Positions 40,401 through 48,400 of a DNA stretch of 64,000 nucleotides are shown one piece after another. The position numbers were made by a program, and so were the translations under genes. The stretch's first letter is position 1. Each line of letters begins with the position of its first letter. Under the pieces are notes generated by a model. The model did no database searches. It had not been told where the DNA came from and saw only the letters and a program-made list of their open reading frames with translations. This DNA is from Diprion similis (lineage: Eukaryota > Arthropoda > Insecta > Hymenoptera > Diprionidae). The stretch is taken from assembly GCF_021155765.1 (NCBI RefSeq), contig NC_060107.1, forward strand, positions 12,324,501 through 12,388,500, read 5' to 3'.

Positions 40401-42868
40401 AAATGGCAGAAATTCTACGAATTTACTATTGTGATTTCATAGAAACCATGCCATGTGTTCATTTTTGCCTTAAATGATAATGTATTTAAGTGTTTTTGTG
40501 CTGAATTGCATATAGAATGGGGTTGTTGAGCTTTTTTTCGCGTTCGAGATACGTGGACTTCAATATGTGGAGATATATACGTCAACGTTGAGCATTTTTT
40601 GTCAAGCATCAAAACAATCCCTCAAGCCCCCCAAATTCGTCTACACTGCCTCACGTCAGGATATCATTTCTAACGATCTACTTCACGAACCTATTATCCT
40701 TGCATTCATGGTAAGGAAAAGTCTTTACTTCGCAACCTTATTAAGACTGTGTGAAATTTAATAGATCATCATAAATGAAACGTACTCATGTTTTGTACAT
40801 ACAGCCAATTCGTTAAAAGTAATTACAAAGTTGCATAATACTGTATTTCCCCCTGATGTTTTGTTACATTAACGTTACCAACTTCAGCCTCGTATTTTTT
40901 CTGTTATTTAAAGTAACACCAGTTAGCTCAGACTATATTTTAGACTTTTTTTATTCTCTCTGAAGTATGGATTAGTTAGATATGAACTGCAATAAGTGGA
41001 CTCGTCGTTGTTCTTTGGTCGTAAACAAAAATAATCCTTTGTGACGGTAATAATTCATCGTGAATTACCGTTAACTTGCGTTTTGCAAAATATCGACAAT
41101 GTAAGCGCAAGGAACAGAATTAGCACAGATAAATGTAACATTACATTTATACACATAGAAAAAATGACTCACCTAATCCCATTTCGCGGAAAATCTCTTT
41201 AGGAGCAATTTCTTCGACTGGATCTTTTCTGTAACAAACGCCCACAGCTGTGTCCGGTTTTTCCTGTTTTTTGAGCGGTTCCGTCTTCGTCGCAAACTCT
41301 GGTTGAGCCAGGCGAGACGGTGGCAATGGACATGATTCTGGATCCGATTCGAACTCCGAATCGCCTGTTTCGGCACCGGCTTGAAGGAACTTATTCTGCC
41401 CGCCACTTTCCGTCGCAATAAAATCAGAAGACAATTCGTATTTCTCTGGGGCCGAGGGTGCTCCTTTACCTACGAAACCTTGGAACGGTTCCGGGGTACC
41501 GGAGCTGATTGGTTCCGGTGACGCATCCCTCGGTATAGGTGGCAACGATTTGTTCGGTGGTTCCGGCGTTGGTTCCCGGTCATCGAACTTTTCCTGCAGG
41601 GGTTCGCACTTCTCAAATTTATCCGGCTTCTCTACGACGTTCCACGAATCATCCTCAAATGGTTGCTGTTGCACGTGTTTAACCGCCGTCTCTTTGGATA
41701 TATCCTGGATAGAATCGTCCTTGAGGAAGTCGATCGTTGGTGGTTTTTGCGGCTCCGGTAATACGGAGGATTTTATCTCCCCCAAAAAGTCCTCCTCAGG
41801 TTTTTTCACCGTCTTAACTTCTACGTTGCCAAAATTCAAACCCTCCATAAGCTTCGCCGAGTTATCCTGCGTTGCCGGGGCCGCATCCGGTTTCTTAGCT
41901 TGTCCGTAAGCGTCGTTGTCTGGTCCAAACAGGTCACGCTCCAACGCTTCGTCACCGTGCATCCGATCGTCCTTGATGTCTTCTAGGCTGAAGAGGTCCT
42001 CCTTTGGATCGATGGTGTCCTGGATCTCTGGCATCTTCAATGCAGCCTGGGCGATATCCTCGAACAATTCTTCGAAAGATTCAGACTTCTCGGTGGCCTT
42101 GGGCTTTGCCTCGCCAACCCGGGCGTCCAGAGCGTGCTGGAGCTGGGATACCGGATCCTCTGTGACCGACTTGCCTACGCCAGGTGCAGACGTCTTCTCG
42201 GGTGTTATTTCCTTGATCAACGGGTCCTGGGCGGATAGATTTTCCTGGAGACGACTCTCAGCCGGTTTAACGTCTTTAGCTAAGGTCGGCTGCGGTGGGT
42301 TGTAAGCTTGTCGGGAACGTTCGCCGTCCATAAAGGCCAGAGACGCAGCCTTGGGGTCTGCACCTTGCGGGAGGGGTGTCGGGTGGAAAGGGTGGAAGGG
42401 TTTCGACGCCTGCGCAAAACTCGCAACTTCCCCGAGGATGTCATCGACGTCGTTGATTGGCTTGTCGAGAACTTCATCCAGGGTTCGTTTCGCAAAATCA
42501 GCCGAAGGGGGCGGAGTTGCAGGCGCAGGCTGCAGATAGACTTCGTCAGCTGGTAAGCTCGAGTCCAGCAGACTTCGTTGGGAGTTGGGCACAGCGTCGT
42601 GTTTATCGATTGAAGCAGGGTGCACCTCGCCGACGGCACGTGGCACGTCGGCGAACTGCGCCGGGACCGCCTGATCCTGCTGGCCCTGAAAACTGGCGGC
42701 CATATCCTTGCTCTCCTGAATGGGCGAGGTGTCGTGCTCCAGGTGTTCGAAGTCGTCGAGTGAGTGGTGATCTCGTTTTAGTTTGCTAGCCGCGTCGGCA
42801 TCCCCCGGATGTAGAGGATTTTCTTTGACCTTGTCAACCATCTCCTTCGGTAATTCAAAGTTATCCAT
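1954..42868 (-). CDS. Rtnl1: Reticulon-like protein 1, whole gene with alternative first exons
   Basis: Reticulons are ER membrane proteins whose paired hydrophobic hairpins bend the tubular ER. Four shared 3' exons (3875-4082, 3583-3791, 2925-3030, 1954-2008) join in frame into a 192-residue reticulon-homology domain that begins [14 protein letters not shown] and ends SEPTKEE. Hydrophobic segments lie at about residues 15-50 and 115-148, with a hydrophilic loop of about 65 residues between them. Four separate ATG exons (41173-42868, 20678-20822, 12003-12024, 7939-7996) all end one base into a codon and fit the shared exon, and a 36-nt cassette (14914-14949) fits between. Predicted isoforms are 757, 240, 199 and 211 residues, plus 12 in the first two if the cassette is used. 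The gene covers about 41 kb, mostly intron. The family call is certain; the isoform set is inferred from splice sites and phase, not from transcripts. Confidence 0.95.
2199..2442 (-). other. Coding-like island in the last Rtnl1 intron; possible alternative C-terminal exon
   Basis: The minus strand is open for 80 codons to a TAG at 2199-2201, with mixed third positions unlike the AT-rich intron around it. An AG at 2443-2444 or a better one (TTCCTGCATAG, about 24 nt upstream) would splice it in frame to the two bases left by the exon ending at 2925, giving a different C-terminus rich in Asn, Ser and Glu that ends LCDDE. The plus strand is also open here (short frames at about 2182-2265 and 2314-2529), so strand and reality are not settled. 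I recognise no family. Confidence 0.3.
2925..3030 (-). CDS. Rtnl1: Rtnl1 shared exon, end of second hairpin
   Basis: Thirty-four whole codons ([19 protein letters not shown] to INDLTS) complete the second hydrophobic segment and the helical tail of the reticulon domain. The acceptor is TTTTTTCAG. The donor GTACGTAT closes two bases into a codon. Confidence 0.93.
3583..3791 (-). CDS. Rtnl1: Rtnl1 shared exon, reticulon domain part 2
   Basis: This exon encodes the hydrophilic loop ([18 protein letters not shown]) and most of the second hydrophobic hairpin ([19 protein letters not shown]). It starts after TTTTTCCAG and ends one base into a codon at a GTGAG donor. The loop motif is diagnostic for reticulons. 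Confidence 0.95.
3875..4082 (-). CDS. Rtnl1: Rtnl1 shared exon, reticulon domain part 1
   Basis: This exon encodes the conserved start of the reticulon domain ([13 protein letters not shown]), the first hydrophobic hairpin and the beginning of the loop, to GHPF. It opens two bases into a codon after TTTTCAG and closes two bases into a codon at GTGAGC. All four alternative first exons fit here. Confidence 0.95.
4083..7938 (-). other. Rtnl1 intron between the 19-codon first exon and the shared exons
   Basis: No coding sequence is supported. It holds a foldback element (4544-4973), a GC-rich block at about 5560-5720 of unknown role, and AT-rich unique-looking DNA. Confidence 0.6.
4544..4973. 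mobile_element. Foldback (MITE-like) element, 430 bp
   Basis: Arms at 4544-4632 and 4881-4973 are inverted copies of each other at roughly 80% identity, sharing the core AAGTTTGTTC and CTACGTTATGTGGAAGAT (TTACG in the left arm). The middle is AT-rich and non-coding. I see no clear target duplication. This is the usual form of a non-autonomous DNA transposon. Confidence 0.75.
7939..7996 (-). CDS. Rtnl1: Rtnl1 alternative first exon (19 codons)
   Basis: The ATG at 7996 encodes [19 protein letters not shown] plus one base, followed by GTGAGT. The phase fits the shared exon at 4082 and gives a basic N-terminus and a 211-residue isoform. Sequence 5' of it (8.0-8.35 kb) is GC-rich with three CACGTG boxes and looks like its promoter. 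Confidence 0.75.
8003..8350 (-). promoter_or_regulatory. Putative promoter of the 19-codon Rtnl1 isoform with three CACGTG E-boxes
   Basis: This GC-rich tract lies directly 5' of the ATG at 7996. It contains CACGTG at 8265-8270, 8274-8279 and 8295-8300; the last sits in the 10-bp palindrome GTCACGTGAC, the optimal site for USF/TFEB-type bHLH-zip factors. Open frames on both strands here follow from CpG-rich composition and are not genes. Confidence 0.5.
8875..9137. mobile_element. Short inverted-repeat transposon with CAGGG ends
   Basis: The ends are inverted: CAGGGTTTCCAGC on the left and CAGGGTGTCCAGC read inward from the right. Similarity continues about 35 bp inward. The 5-bp sequence ATATT flanks both sides (8870-8874 and 9138-9142), as a target duplication would. 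There is no coding region. The tips resemble those of hAT-type elements, but hAT makes 8-bp duplications, so the superfamily is open. Confidence 0.75.
9449..10019. mobile_element. Candidate inverted-repeat element with CTGACCTGGC ends
   Basis: Left arm 9449-9495 and right arm 9983-10018 are inverted copies, sharing CTGACCTGGC and TTCGTGACGTCA. The interior is non-coding. The two arms each carry a TGACGTCA-like box. Confidence 0.6.
12003..12024 (-). CDS. Rtnl1: Rtnl1 minimal alternative first exon (7 codons)
   Basis: The ATG at 12024 encodes MAITKTE plus one base, followed by a perfect GTAAGT donor at 11997-12002. Splicing to the shared exon gives a 199-residue reticulon that is almost only the membrane domain, like the short insect and RTN isoforms. 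Upstream sequence at 12.1-12.5 kb is GC-rich and promoter-like. The exon is very short, so the call rests on the donor, the phase and the promoter context. Confidence 0.65.
12025..12560 (-). promoter_or_regulatory. Putative promoter/5' UTR of the 7-codon Rtnl1 isoform
   Basis: This GC-rich, CpG-containing tract lies directly upstream of the ATG at 12024 and is flanked by AT-rich intron. It includes a GCGGCCGCCATTTG block near 12.41 kb. The promoter role is inferred from position and composition. Confidence 0.4.
12616..12642. repeat. Poly-T tract
   Basis: A homopolymer of about 27 T marks the edge of the GC-rich promoter-like block. Confidence 0.9.
12650..14913 (-). other. Rtnl1 intron 3' of the cassette exon
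   Basis: AT-rich, with no coding region supported. Minus-strand frames at 13738-13977, 14095-14388 and 14526-14774 lack conserved motifs and splice context. Confidence 0.6.
14914..14949 (-). CDS. Rtnl1: Rtnl1 36-nt in-frame cassette exon
   Basis: A 36-base segment is bounded by a good acceptor (polypyrimidine tract then TTACAG) and a GTAAGAA donor. It is in phase 1 at both ends and encodes [11 protein letters not shown] with split flanking codons. It could be included or skipped without changing frame. The 12,003 and 7,939 first exons lie downstream of it, so only transcripts from the two distal promoters could contain it. It would insert 12 residues directly before the conserved start of the reticulon domain. 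Confidence 0.7.
14950..20677 (-). other. Rtnl1 intron between the 48-codon first exon and the cassette
   Basis: I see no gene and no strong repeat apart from a short GAG-rich run near 19.70-19.73 kb. A minus-strand frame at 15847-16110 ends near a phase-1 donor but has no other support. Confidence 0.6.
20678..20822 (-). CDS. Rtnl1: Rtnl1 alternative first exon (48 codons)
   Basis: The ATG at 20822 opens a 48-codon frame beginning [17 protein letters not shown] and ending VWNILDP plus one base, before a GTAAGAT donor. The phase matches the shared reticulon exon and the 36-nt cassette. The exon sits next to a GC-rich tract (about 20.7-21.2 kb) that stands out in AT-rich intron, as expected for a separate promoter. 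Codon use looks coding. The predicted isoform is 240 residues, or 252 with the cassette. Confidence 0.8.
20823..21270 (-). promoter_or_regulatory. Putative promoter/5' UTR of the 48-codon Rtnl1 isoform
   Basis: A distinctly GC- and CpG-rich block lies immediately 5' of the ATG at 20822, inside otherwise AT-rich DNA. Overlapping open frames on both strands here are composition artefacts. Confidence 0.45.
22389..22430. repeat. CT microsatellite
   Basis: CT dinucleotides are repeated about 20 times with one interruption. Confidence 0.95.
28304..28522. mobile_element. Foldback element, 219 bp
   Basis: Arms 28304-28383 and 28446-28522 are inverted copies with a loop of about 60 bp. Shared core: CTTGGCCGCCATTTT, then CGAAATT and GGAAGTTTTAAA. 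There is no coding region. Confidence 0.75.
29870..30062. mobile_element. Foldback element of the GTTAGTAA family, copy 1
   Basis: Arms 29870-29911 and 30003-30062 are inverted relatives with a conserved order: GTTAGTAA-like end, CGTAACGAAA-like block, then AAATTACTATTTTT-like block. The interior is AT-rich. Confidence 0.6.
33174..33199. repeat. GAA trinucleotide repeat
   Basis: About seven GAA units lie in intron sequence. Confidence 0.9.
33468..33672. mobile_element. Foldback element of the GTTAGTAA family, copy 2
   Basis: Left arm 33468-33518 and right arm 33612-33672 are inverted and related to copies 1 and 3. The right arm reads GAAGTTAGTAATGTTAATA when taken inward from its outer end. 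Length is about 205 bp. Confidence 0.65.
37599..37802. mobile_element. Foldback element of the GTTAGTAA family, copy 3
   Basis: Left arm (GGCTGAAGTTAGTAATG...) and right arm 37743-37802 are inverted relatives. Size and arm order match copies 1 and 2. Confidence 0.65.
40841..40893. mobile_element. Single arm of the GTTAGTAA family
   Basis: This stretch matches the right arm of the family (TTACATTAACGTTACCAACT then TCAGCCTCG). I could not find the partner arm, so it may be a truncated copy. Confidence 0.5.
41173..42868 (-). CDS. Rtnl1: Rtnl1 long N-terminal first coding exon (565 codons)
   Basis: A single open exon starts [10 protein letters not shown] and ends MGL plus one base at a consensus GTGAGT donor (41167-41172). 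The encoded region is acidic, rich in Pro, Glu, Asp and Lys, nearly free of Cys and has no membrane segment, so it should be a disordered cytosolic extension like those of long reticulon isoforms. It contains short aromatic-x-x-aliphatic motifs after acidic residues: F40-L43, F265-L268, F269-I272 and W409-V412. An acceptor-like site just 5' of the ATG (exon edge 42892) suggests that an upstream untranslated exon is spliced on. Joined to the shared domain it gives 757 residues. Confidence 0.9.
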
Positions 42869-45235
42869 ACTTATTGATTCGAGTTCTCACACCTAAAAAC
42901 GACGTTTGATCACTTTCGCCGTCACAAATCTTCCTCCACAAAAGAAAAAGGAAAATTGTTCCTCTCCTTTCTAACGGAGCAAAGTATTCGCAACAACGCG
43001 CAATTGCGTATCAGCAACACCCTTTTGCTGAACCTGTACGTGTCAAAGTCGAACGGACACTGTGATATTGCTTTCCGAACGATCGCGTACCGCGAATGCC
43101 GCTATCATGGGCGAGAGCGATGTGGGAATATTTCTGGAAATCCGTTATTTATCAGAATAATAAATAAAATGATTTACGGAGAGGTTAACGCGATTAACCG
43201 TACGAAGAAAATCCCTTCTCGTTCTTGAATTTTTTCGCGTGTCTCAGCTGTCAAATGTCACAGACACGAGTGAACCGAGGAGAGAATGAAGAACAGGCAA
43301 AGAGCAGCGCACACAGCAACGCGCACAACGGGCAGTTAGTCAGACAGACAAGGCGAGGCAGCGGCACCAACAGCAGCCACTCGGATTTGCTACGCGGTCT
43401 CGTCGCCACGTCGATGTGGTAGTGCCGGTTCTCCCACCCGGTTGCCGGGTTTCCTACGTCCCCCTCCCTTACGTCGCAACGTCCCTCGTTCCAAGCCGGC
43501 CGGCAACCGGCACCTTCCTTTCGTTGCATTTTTTGCCCACCCCCGCCCCCGCCGAAGCGTGAAACTTACATCGAAGCAATTCCACAAAACGTTCGAAAAC
43601 TCCCGGCAGGGGCGTTACGCGAAGGTGACCCTCGAATCCCGATCTTCTGCGAGGAGGTGAGATTGCCCTCGTTTTGATTCCCATGTTACACCCTATTGTA
43701 CTAGGTACAGAAAACATTGCAGTTCCTATGGCTGCAGTTCTTCGTCTAACGGCTCAGAATCCCCGGTGAGCAGATAACGTCTTATTTCGATACAGTGATC
43801 AAGGTTGATCGCAATAAGTAAATATACACTTACCTGCCTTTATTTCCAATGCCGTTGATTGATAAGATGGTCGAAAGAATATCACACTTATATCGCATGT
43901 TCCTAACTTCACCTACCAGTATATCGAGTAAAAGACTTACCTCAGTGTAATGAAATTTACACAACTAGGCACTGTTTTGTTGGAATGCGGTACATTTTTT
44001 TTTTTTATTTGTGCCTTAACAGTTATGCGCCAAGTTTCTGTTGTTCATGAGTACATTGGATCATGTCCAAGGTATTGCTGATCAAACTAAAACGGTCTGA
44101 TCAACAATACTTTTCGTAGTTATTTATAGATAGGGTAAATAATTTCAAGTTGGCAAAATCTATATCTCTGGGAGAATATTCATGCATTGACGACCCTGTT
44201 ATCCCCACCAGACTGCAACGAGTCCGTCCGTGGGTGACTCATGCCGCTTTCGAACTCGCACCTCGTTAATTGTCGTGCGGTTTTTAACGTTCACACTGCA
44301 GGCGCAACGCACTATTCATATGAAAATAGTGACGATAATTAGTACATACCTGCGAATGTTCATAATGTTATAAATGACACAGCATTCTTACTGTTTTCGG
44401 TAAGGTTAGTTGGTCTATCGATATTGCAAATTACGTCATATCTAGATCAGTTTCAGAAATGTAAAATTAATCGTGTCTACGATAGCTGCCAAATAACGTG
44501 TTCCGTTTAATCTTCACACTGTGACTCAATCTCTCGTTGCACTATACAATTATATGCCTGTATCCAAGCCTACATTGTACGCGAAGCAAACCGGCTTCCG
44601 TAGACTGGTCAGCGGTTTATTTCTTTGAATTTATGACTGCAATGTTCCATCCTCCAGACCATACTTATTGCCCCAGACAACTCTTTACCCTAACTGGGTA
44701 AAACAGTTTCCCTGGAGGATCAAAAAATTGGATTGAAAGCAAACAATCTTTACAGGTCGGATAATTTTCAGGGACGGTAAAAAACGTAAAAACACAGAGA
44801 ATCATATCTTTAAATCGTAGCATAAGTGCTTGAAGATCTCGTTTTGTATCGATTCAATGAACGGAGATTGTAAAAATAGAATGAACGAACACACGCAAAA
44901 TCATGCTCTCTGGGAGTTACGATGGTGCGTTCAATTTTGGTTCTTCTTCGAAACAATTGAGTTTTCAAGGCACTTAAAGATCGCATGATTTTGAATTCTA
45001 GTTGAAACTAGGCGAGCTGGAAGTCTCATGTTCTTCCTGGAAGACTAATCAGTGCGTGGGGATTCAGAGTCAGACCGGCGAGTCAACGGGAGAGACACGT
45101 ACGTGTATCACGCGATTGCGGTGATTGCGGAGTGCGGACACGCTAGAAAAGCGGGGAAGACATTGACGCGCAGGCGTCGGTACTGCAGGCATCGCGGTGG
45201 GAACTGCCGAGTGTCCAAAGCAGTGGCGGATAAGT
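42869..45235. other. Head-to-head intergenic region of Rtnl1 and lace
   Basis: GC-rich, CpG-rich sequence at about 43.23-43.68 kb is probably the distal Rtnl1 promoter or 5' UTR. On the minus strand a consensus donor (GTAAGT at 43828-43833, exon edge 43834) and an acceptor (CGTTTTTAG, exon edge 42892) could join a non-coding first exon to the long coding exon. The lace 5' UTR lies at about 45.05-45.235 kb. The DNA between is AT-rich without a gene. Confidence 0.5.
45049..45053 (+). promoter_or_regulatory. Candidate TCAGT initiator for lace
   Basis: This matches the arthropod initiator consensus TCAGT. If used, it gives a 5' UTR of about 185 nt with no upstream ATG before the chosen start at 45236. 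It is supported by motif and position only. Confidence 0.35.
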
Positions 45236-45403
45236 ATGCCTCTTGTGAACAACATGGCTACCACACGGTTTCGCGTTGCATTCGCCGCCACTCAGGATGA
45301 AGACCCGGAAATATCATTGAAAAACGGTATTTCCACCCACCCGGCTATTGGGAACGGGAAACTGAACGGTTACGCGAGTCTCGCGAACGATGTTCAAGTT
45401 CGG
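45236..45403 (+). CDS. lace: lace exon 1
   Basis: This exon encodes residues 1-56, a polar N-terminus, and ends in phase 0 at GTAAGT. The 1.3-kb intron that follows holds no supported gene. Confidence 0.85.
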
Positions 45404-48400
45404 GTAAGTCATACTCCACCGTCACGTGTGCTCCAAAGACATTAGGGCATCGCTAATCGGAAGGTCATTTCACGCCTCGCTCTTGCAATAAATTCAAATT
45501 CACACGGTATACGCGACCAGCAAGAAGGTCGACGTAAAGCGTGATGCGCCCTGCTGTAATTGGCTTTCGACGATTGTATGCCTTATTCACCCCGGTAAAT
45601 TGCCCCTCGACCCACACTGGCTGGTCATGCTTGCTTATGATAAGCTGTGAACGTCATTTATCACATTGGGTGTTCCTTCGAAATTCATGTTTGTGGCTTT
45701 CGCGGTCTCCCGATAAGATATTACTAGTTCAACTCTAGGCACACATTGTCACGATTCTAAACGAGTTCACGTTTCTACTTTCCCTAATGGGGATATTATT
45801 TCTCAAGTAGGTTCAGAGCTTGATGTTTACTTGATCACATTAATTTCCAGCAATATATGCTCTTGGCTAGGGCTATCATGCATTGTTCAGCAGTTCTGAA
45901 ATCAAAGTTAAAACATCACAAATACCCTGAAATTAATGAACATGGGATTGAAATCTCTTTTTCTAAGTTATAACATACATTGTAACATGCACAATACGGA
46001 TGGTTACAACATCTTAAAAGAATGCTGGATAATAAATTTTTTTTTTGACACTTCATTCCTTTTACCTTTTTCTTATTTTTTCTGTTTGCTATGACTGGTC
46101 AAGCAGGCTCGTTTTTTATCAGTCAGTGAGCTAGAAGCTGCTAAAAATGTAAAAACTTGAAAAAAAAAGACGTGCAGTGACTATTTCTCTGGTTTCTGAA
46201 TTTTCAAGTATAATATTGCATGCCGGCGAAGAAATGACACAACTGAAAAATAGTCATCTATCAGTACAAGCAAATCACTGCGAGCGGAAGCATTGCATGC
46301 TTATGGAAGCTACCTGTTATTTTTTACTCTGTTACGGCCAATTTTTCAATTACAGAAATTTCACTTTTCAAGCTTATAGATTCAAACTTTGCAAATCCAA
46401 ATATAATCTCAAGTCCAGAATGCAAATTTTTTAGTTGCGTCACTTTTGTCGCCGGTGTGCGATATATACTAACATTCTGATCCTCAACTCGTAATGTAAC
46501 TAGATAAAATAGTAATGGGGGAAGGGAGGAACCATGGACAAAACTATATAACGTATTAATTCGACTCGCTAGTAGTAGTGCAATAGTCCTGTTTTCTAGT
46601 TGCTTCATCAAATGATTTTCTCCAATGTTAATAGTACCACAGTGCGTAATCATCACAGAATTTTTATGAATATTTATGGCTAAATACTATTCTTTTTTTT
46701 CAGAAAAGAAGAATTGTTGACACAACGAGAAGCTACAAGTCAAAAGAATCGTTCGAAAAAATACCTTTCATAACATCAGCTCTTACCCACCTTGGATTTT
46801 ACTTTTTAATGTTCTTAGGCTTTGTTAATCAATTATTGTTCACGCCAAAAGTGGCTCAAGAACAAAACAGAAAGGTACAATAGTTTGAGTATTTATTCTG
46901 TAAAATAGCTTAAGTTCAATGATAGAACTAGAGCAATTTGCATTAGGTTGTTAATCGGTGTGCAATACAACTTGTTAAATGTTGATGTGAAACATCTTTC
47001 TGTATATCACTTAGCACCGCAGTCTGTGTCAAATGCTAACACTTCAGTGGCTCAACTGTTCGGAGATTAAATTTATGAGATGATTCGTTGAATCAGTTTT
47101 TAATTATCACAAATCATAATGCATTTTATTGCCTTATAATTTTCATAAGATGAAATCAAGTCTTCACTCTACCAGTTACTTCTTGTACGAAAGATTGATT
47201 CCATATATTTTTCTTTAGGGCTACGCTCCACTTTACGACCAATTTGAGGTGTTCTATCTTCGATATGTTTACCGGAGAATCCGTGACTGCTGGAATCGAC
47301 CAATTTCCTCAGTACCTGGTGCAGAAGTTACGCTAAAAGACCGAGTTACCCACGATTACGGTTGGTCCTTTGAGTGAGTATTAATTACGTGCAACTGTTA
47401 GTAACCAGAAGAATTGAACTGTGAGTGTTGTGATCATGGAAACTTGCAGCTCCTATTAATTTTTTACCGTTACTCTTTGGTTGTTTATCATTCCCCGAAA
47501 TCCTCAGCTATGAAACGGTTTCACAATGGGAAAAAAGGTGCGACCTACTTAACTCTTTTTGTCTCCATCTTGCATCCCTACGCCTTCTTGGCCTAGATAT
47601 ATTGGATACCCCAGTTTGTCTTGTGAGCTGATCAATAATGCCGAGCCGATGGTGATAATGAATTAATCACAAATGGTTACGATTTACTCTGACCGTAAAT
47701 AATGAATTCATGGCTATACGCAACCTTTCATTTGTGGTTAATTAATACGTCTTAAGTGCCATGATTAACATCGAACATTTCATTAACTCACGAATCTGAA
47801 CGATTGCCAAAACTGGCAGCACGCCCATGGCGTGAATTAATTTCTCGTTCACTGCATATTCACTTGGAATTTGTTTCAAACGTTATTGTTTTCGGTCCAA
47901 AATTTGCATTCACTCATTTGAATCATTGGTTACAGATTCACAGGAACGGAGACCCGGTGTATAAATTTGGGCTCATATAACTACCTCGGATTTGCAGAAT
48001 CATCTGGGGCATGCGCAGAGCAAAGCATCGAGACGCTCAAGAAGTACGGCTGTGCCAGCTGCAGCACACGCCTGGAATTAGGTAAGAAGGTCAACAATAA
48101 AGTCATATTGATTTTGAGGATGGAGTCGAAGGATGAAAAAAAAAATAACACGACTGGCCTACTACGGTGTTATTTGTTTCAGGCAACTTGCCAATTCACA
48201 ATGAACTGGAAAAATTAACTGCCAAATTTCTCGGGGTGGAAGATGCAATTGTATTTGGAATGGGATTTGCAACGAACTCTCTTAACCTGCCATCCCTAAT
48301 TACCAAGGGGTGTCTAGTTCTCAGCGACGAGAAAAACCACGCCTCTCTTATCCTCGGACTTCGATTATCAGGTGCTGTTACAAAGGTCTTCAAACACAAC

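Larger units (their letters stand above)
21271..41172 (-). other. Large Rtnl1 first intron (about 20 kb)
   Basis: No coding exon is supported. It contains a CT microsatellite, a GAA repeat, several short inverted-repeat elements (28304-28522, 29870-30062, 33468-33672, 37599-37802, a fragment near 40841-40893), and two oppositely oriented copies of a repeat containing the ATGGCGGAT/CAATATGGCG motif (about 28.09-28.14 and 31.51-31.56 kb). Confidence 0.6.

Noticed and set aside
41550..42789. Several plus-strand frames of 80-130 codons
   Set aside because: They are antisense shadows of the long Rtnl1 coding exon.
43225..43717. Overlapping Arg-rich frames on both strands
   Set aside because: They follow from GC-rich promoter/5' UTR composition and have no conserved features.
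45052..45300. Arg-rich 82-codon plus-strand frame over the lace 5' UTR
   Set aside because: It overlaps the lace start in another frame, has no in-frame ATG upstream of the lace ATG, and is compositional.
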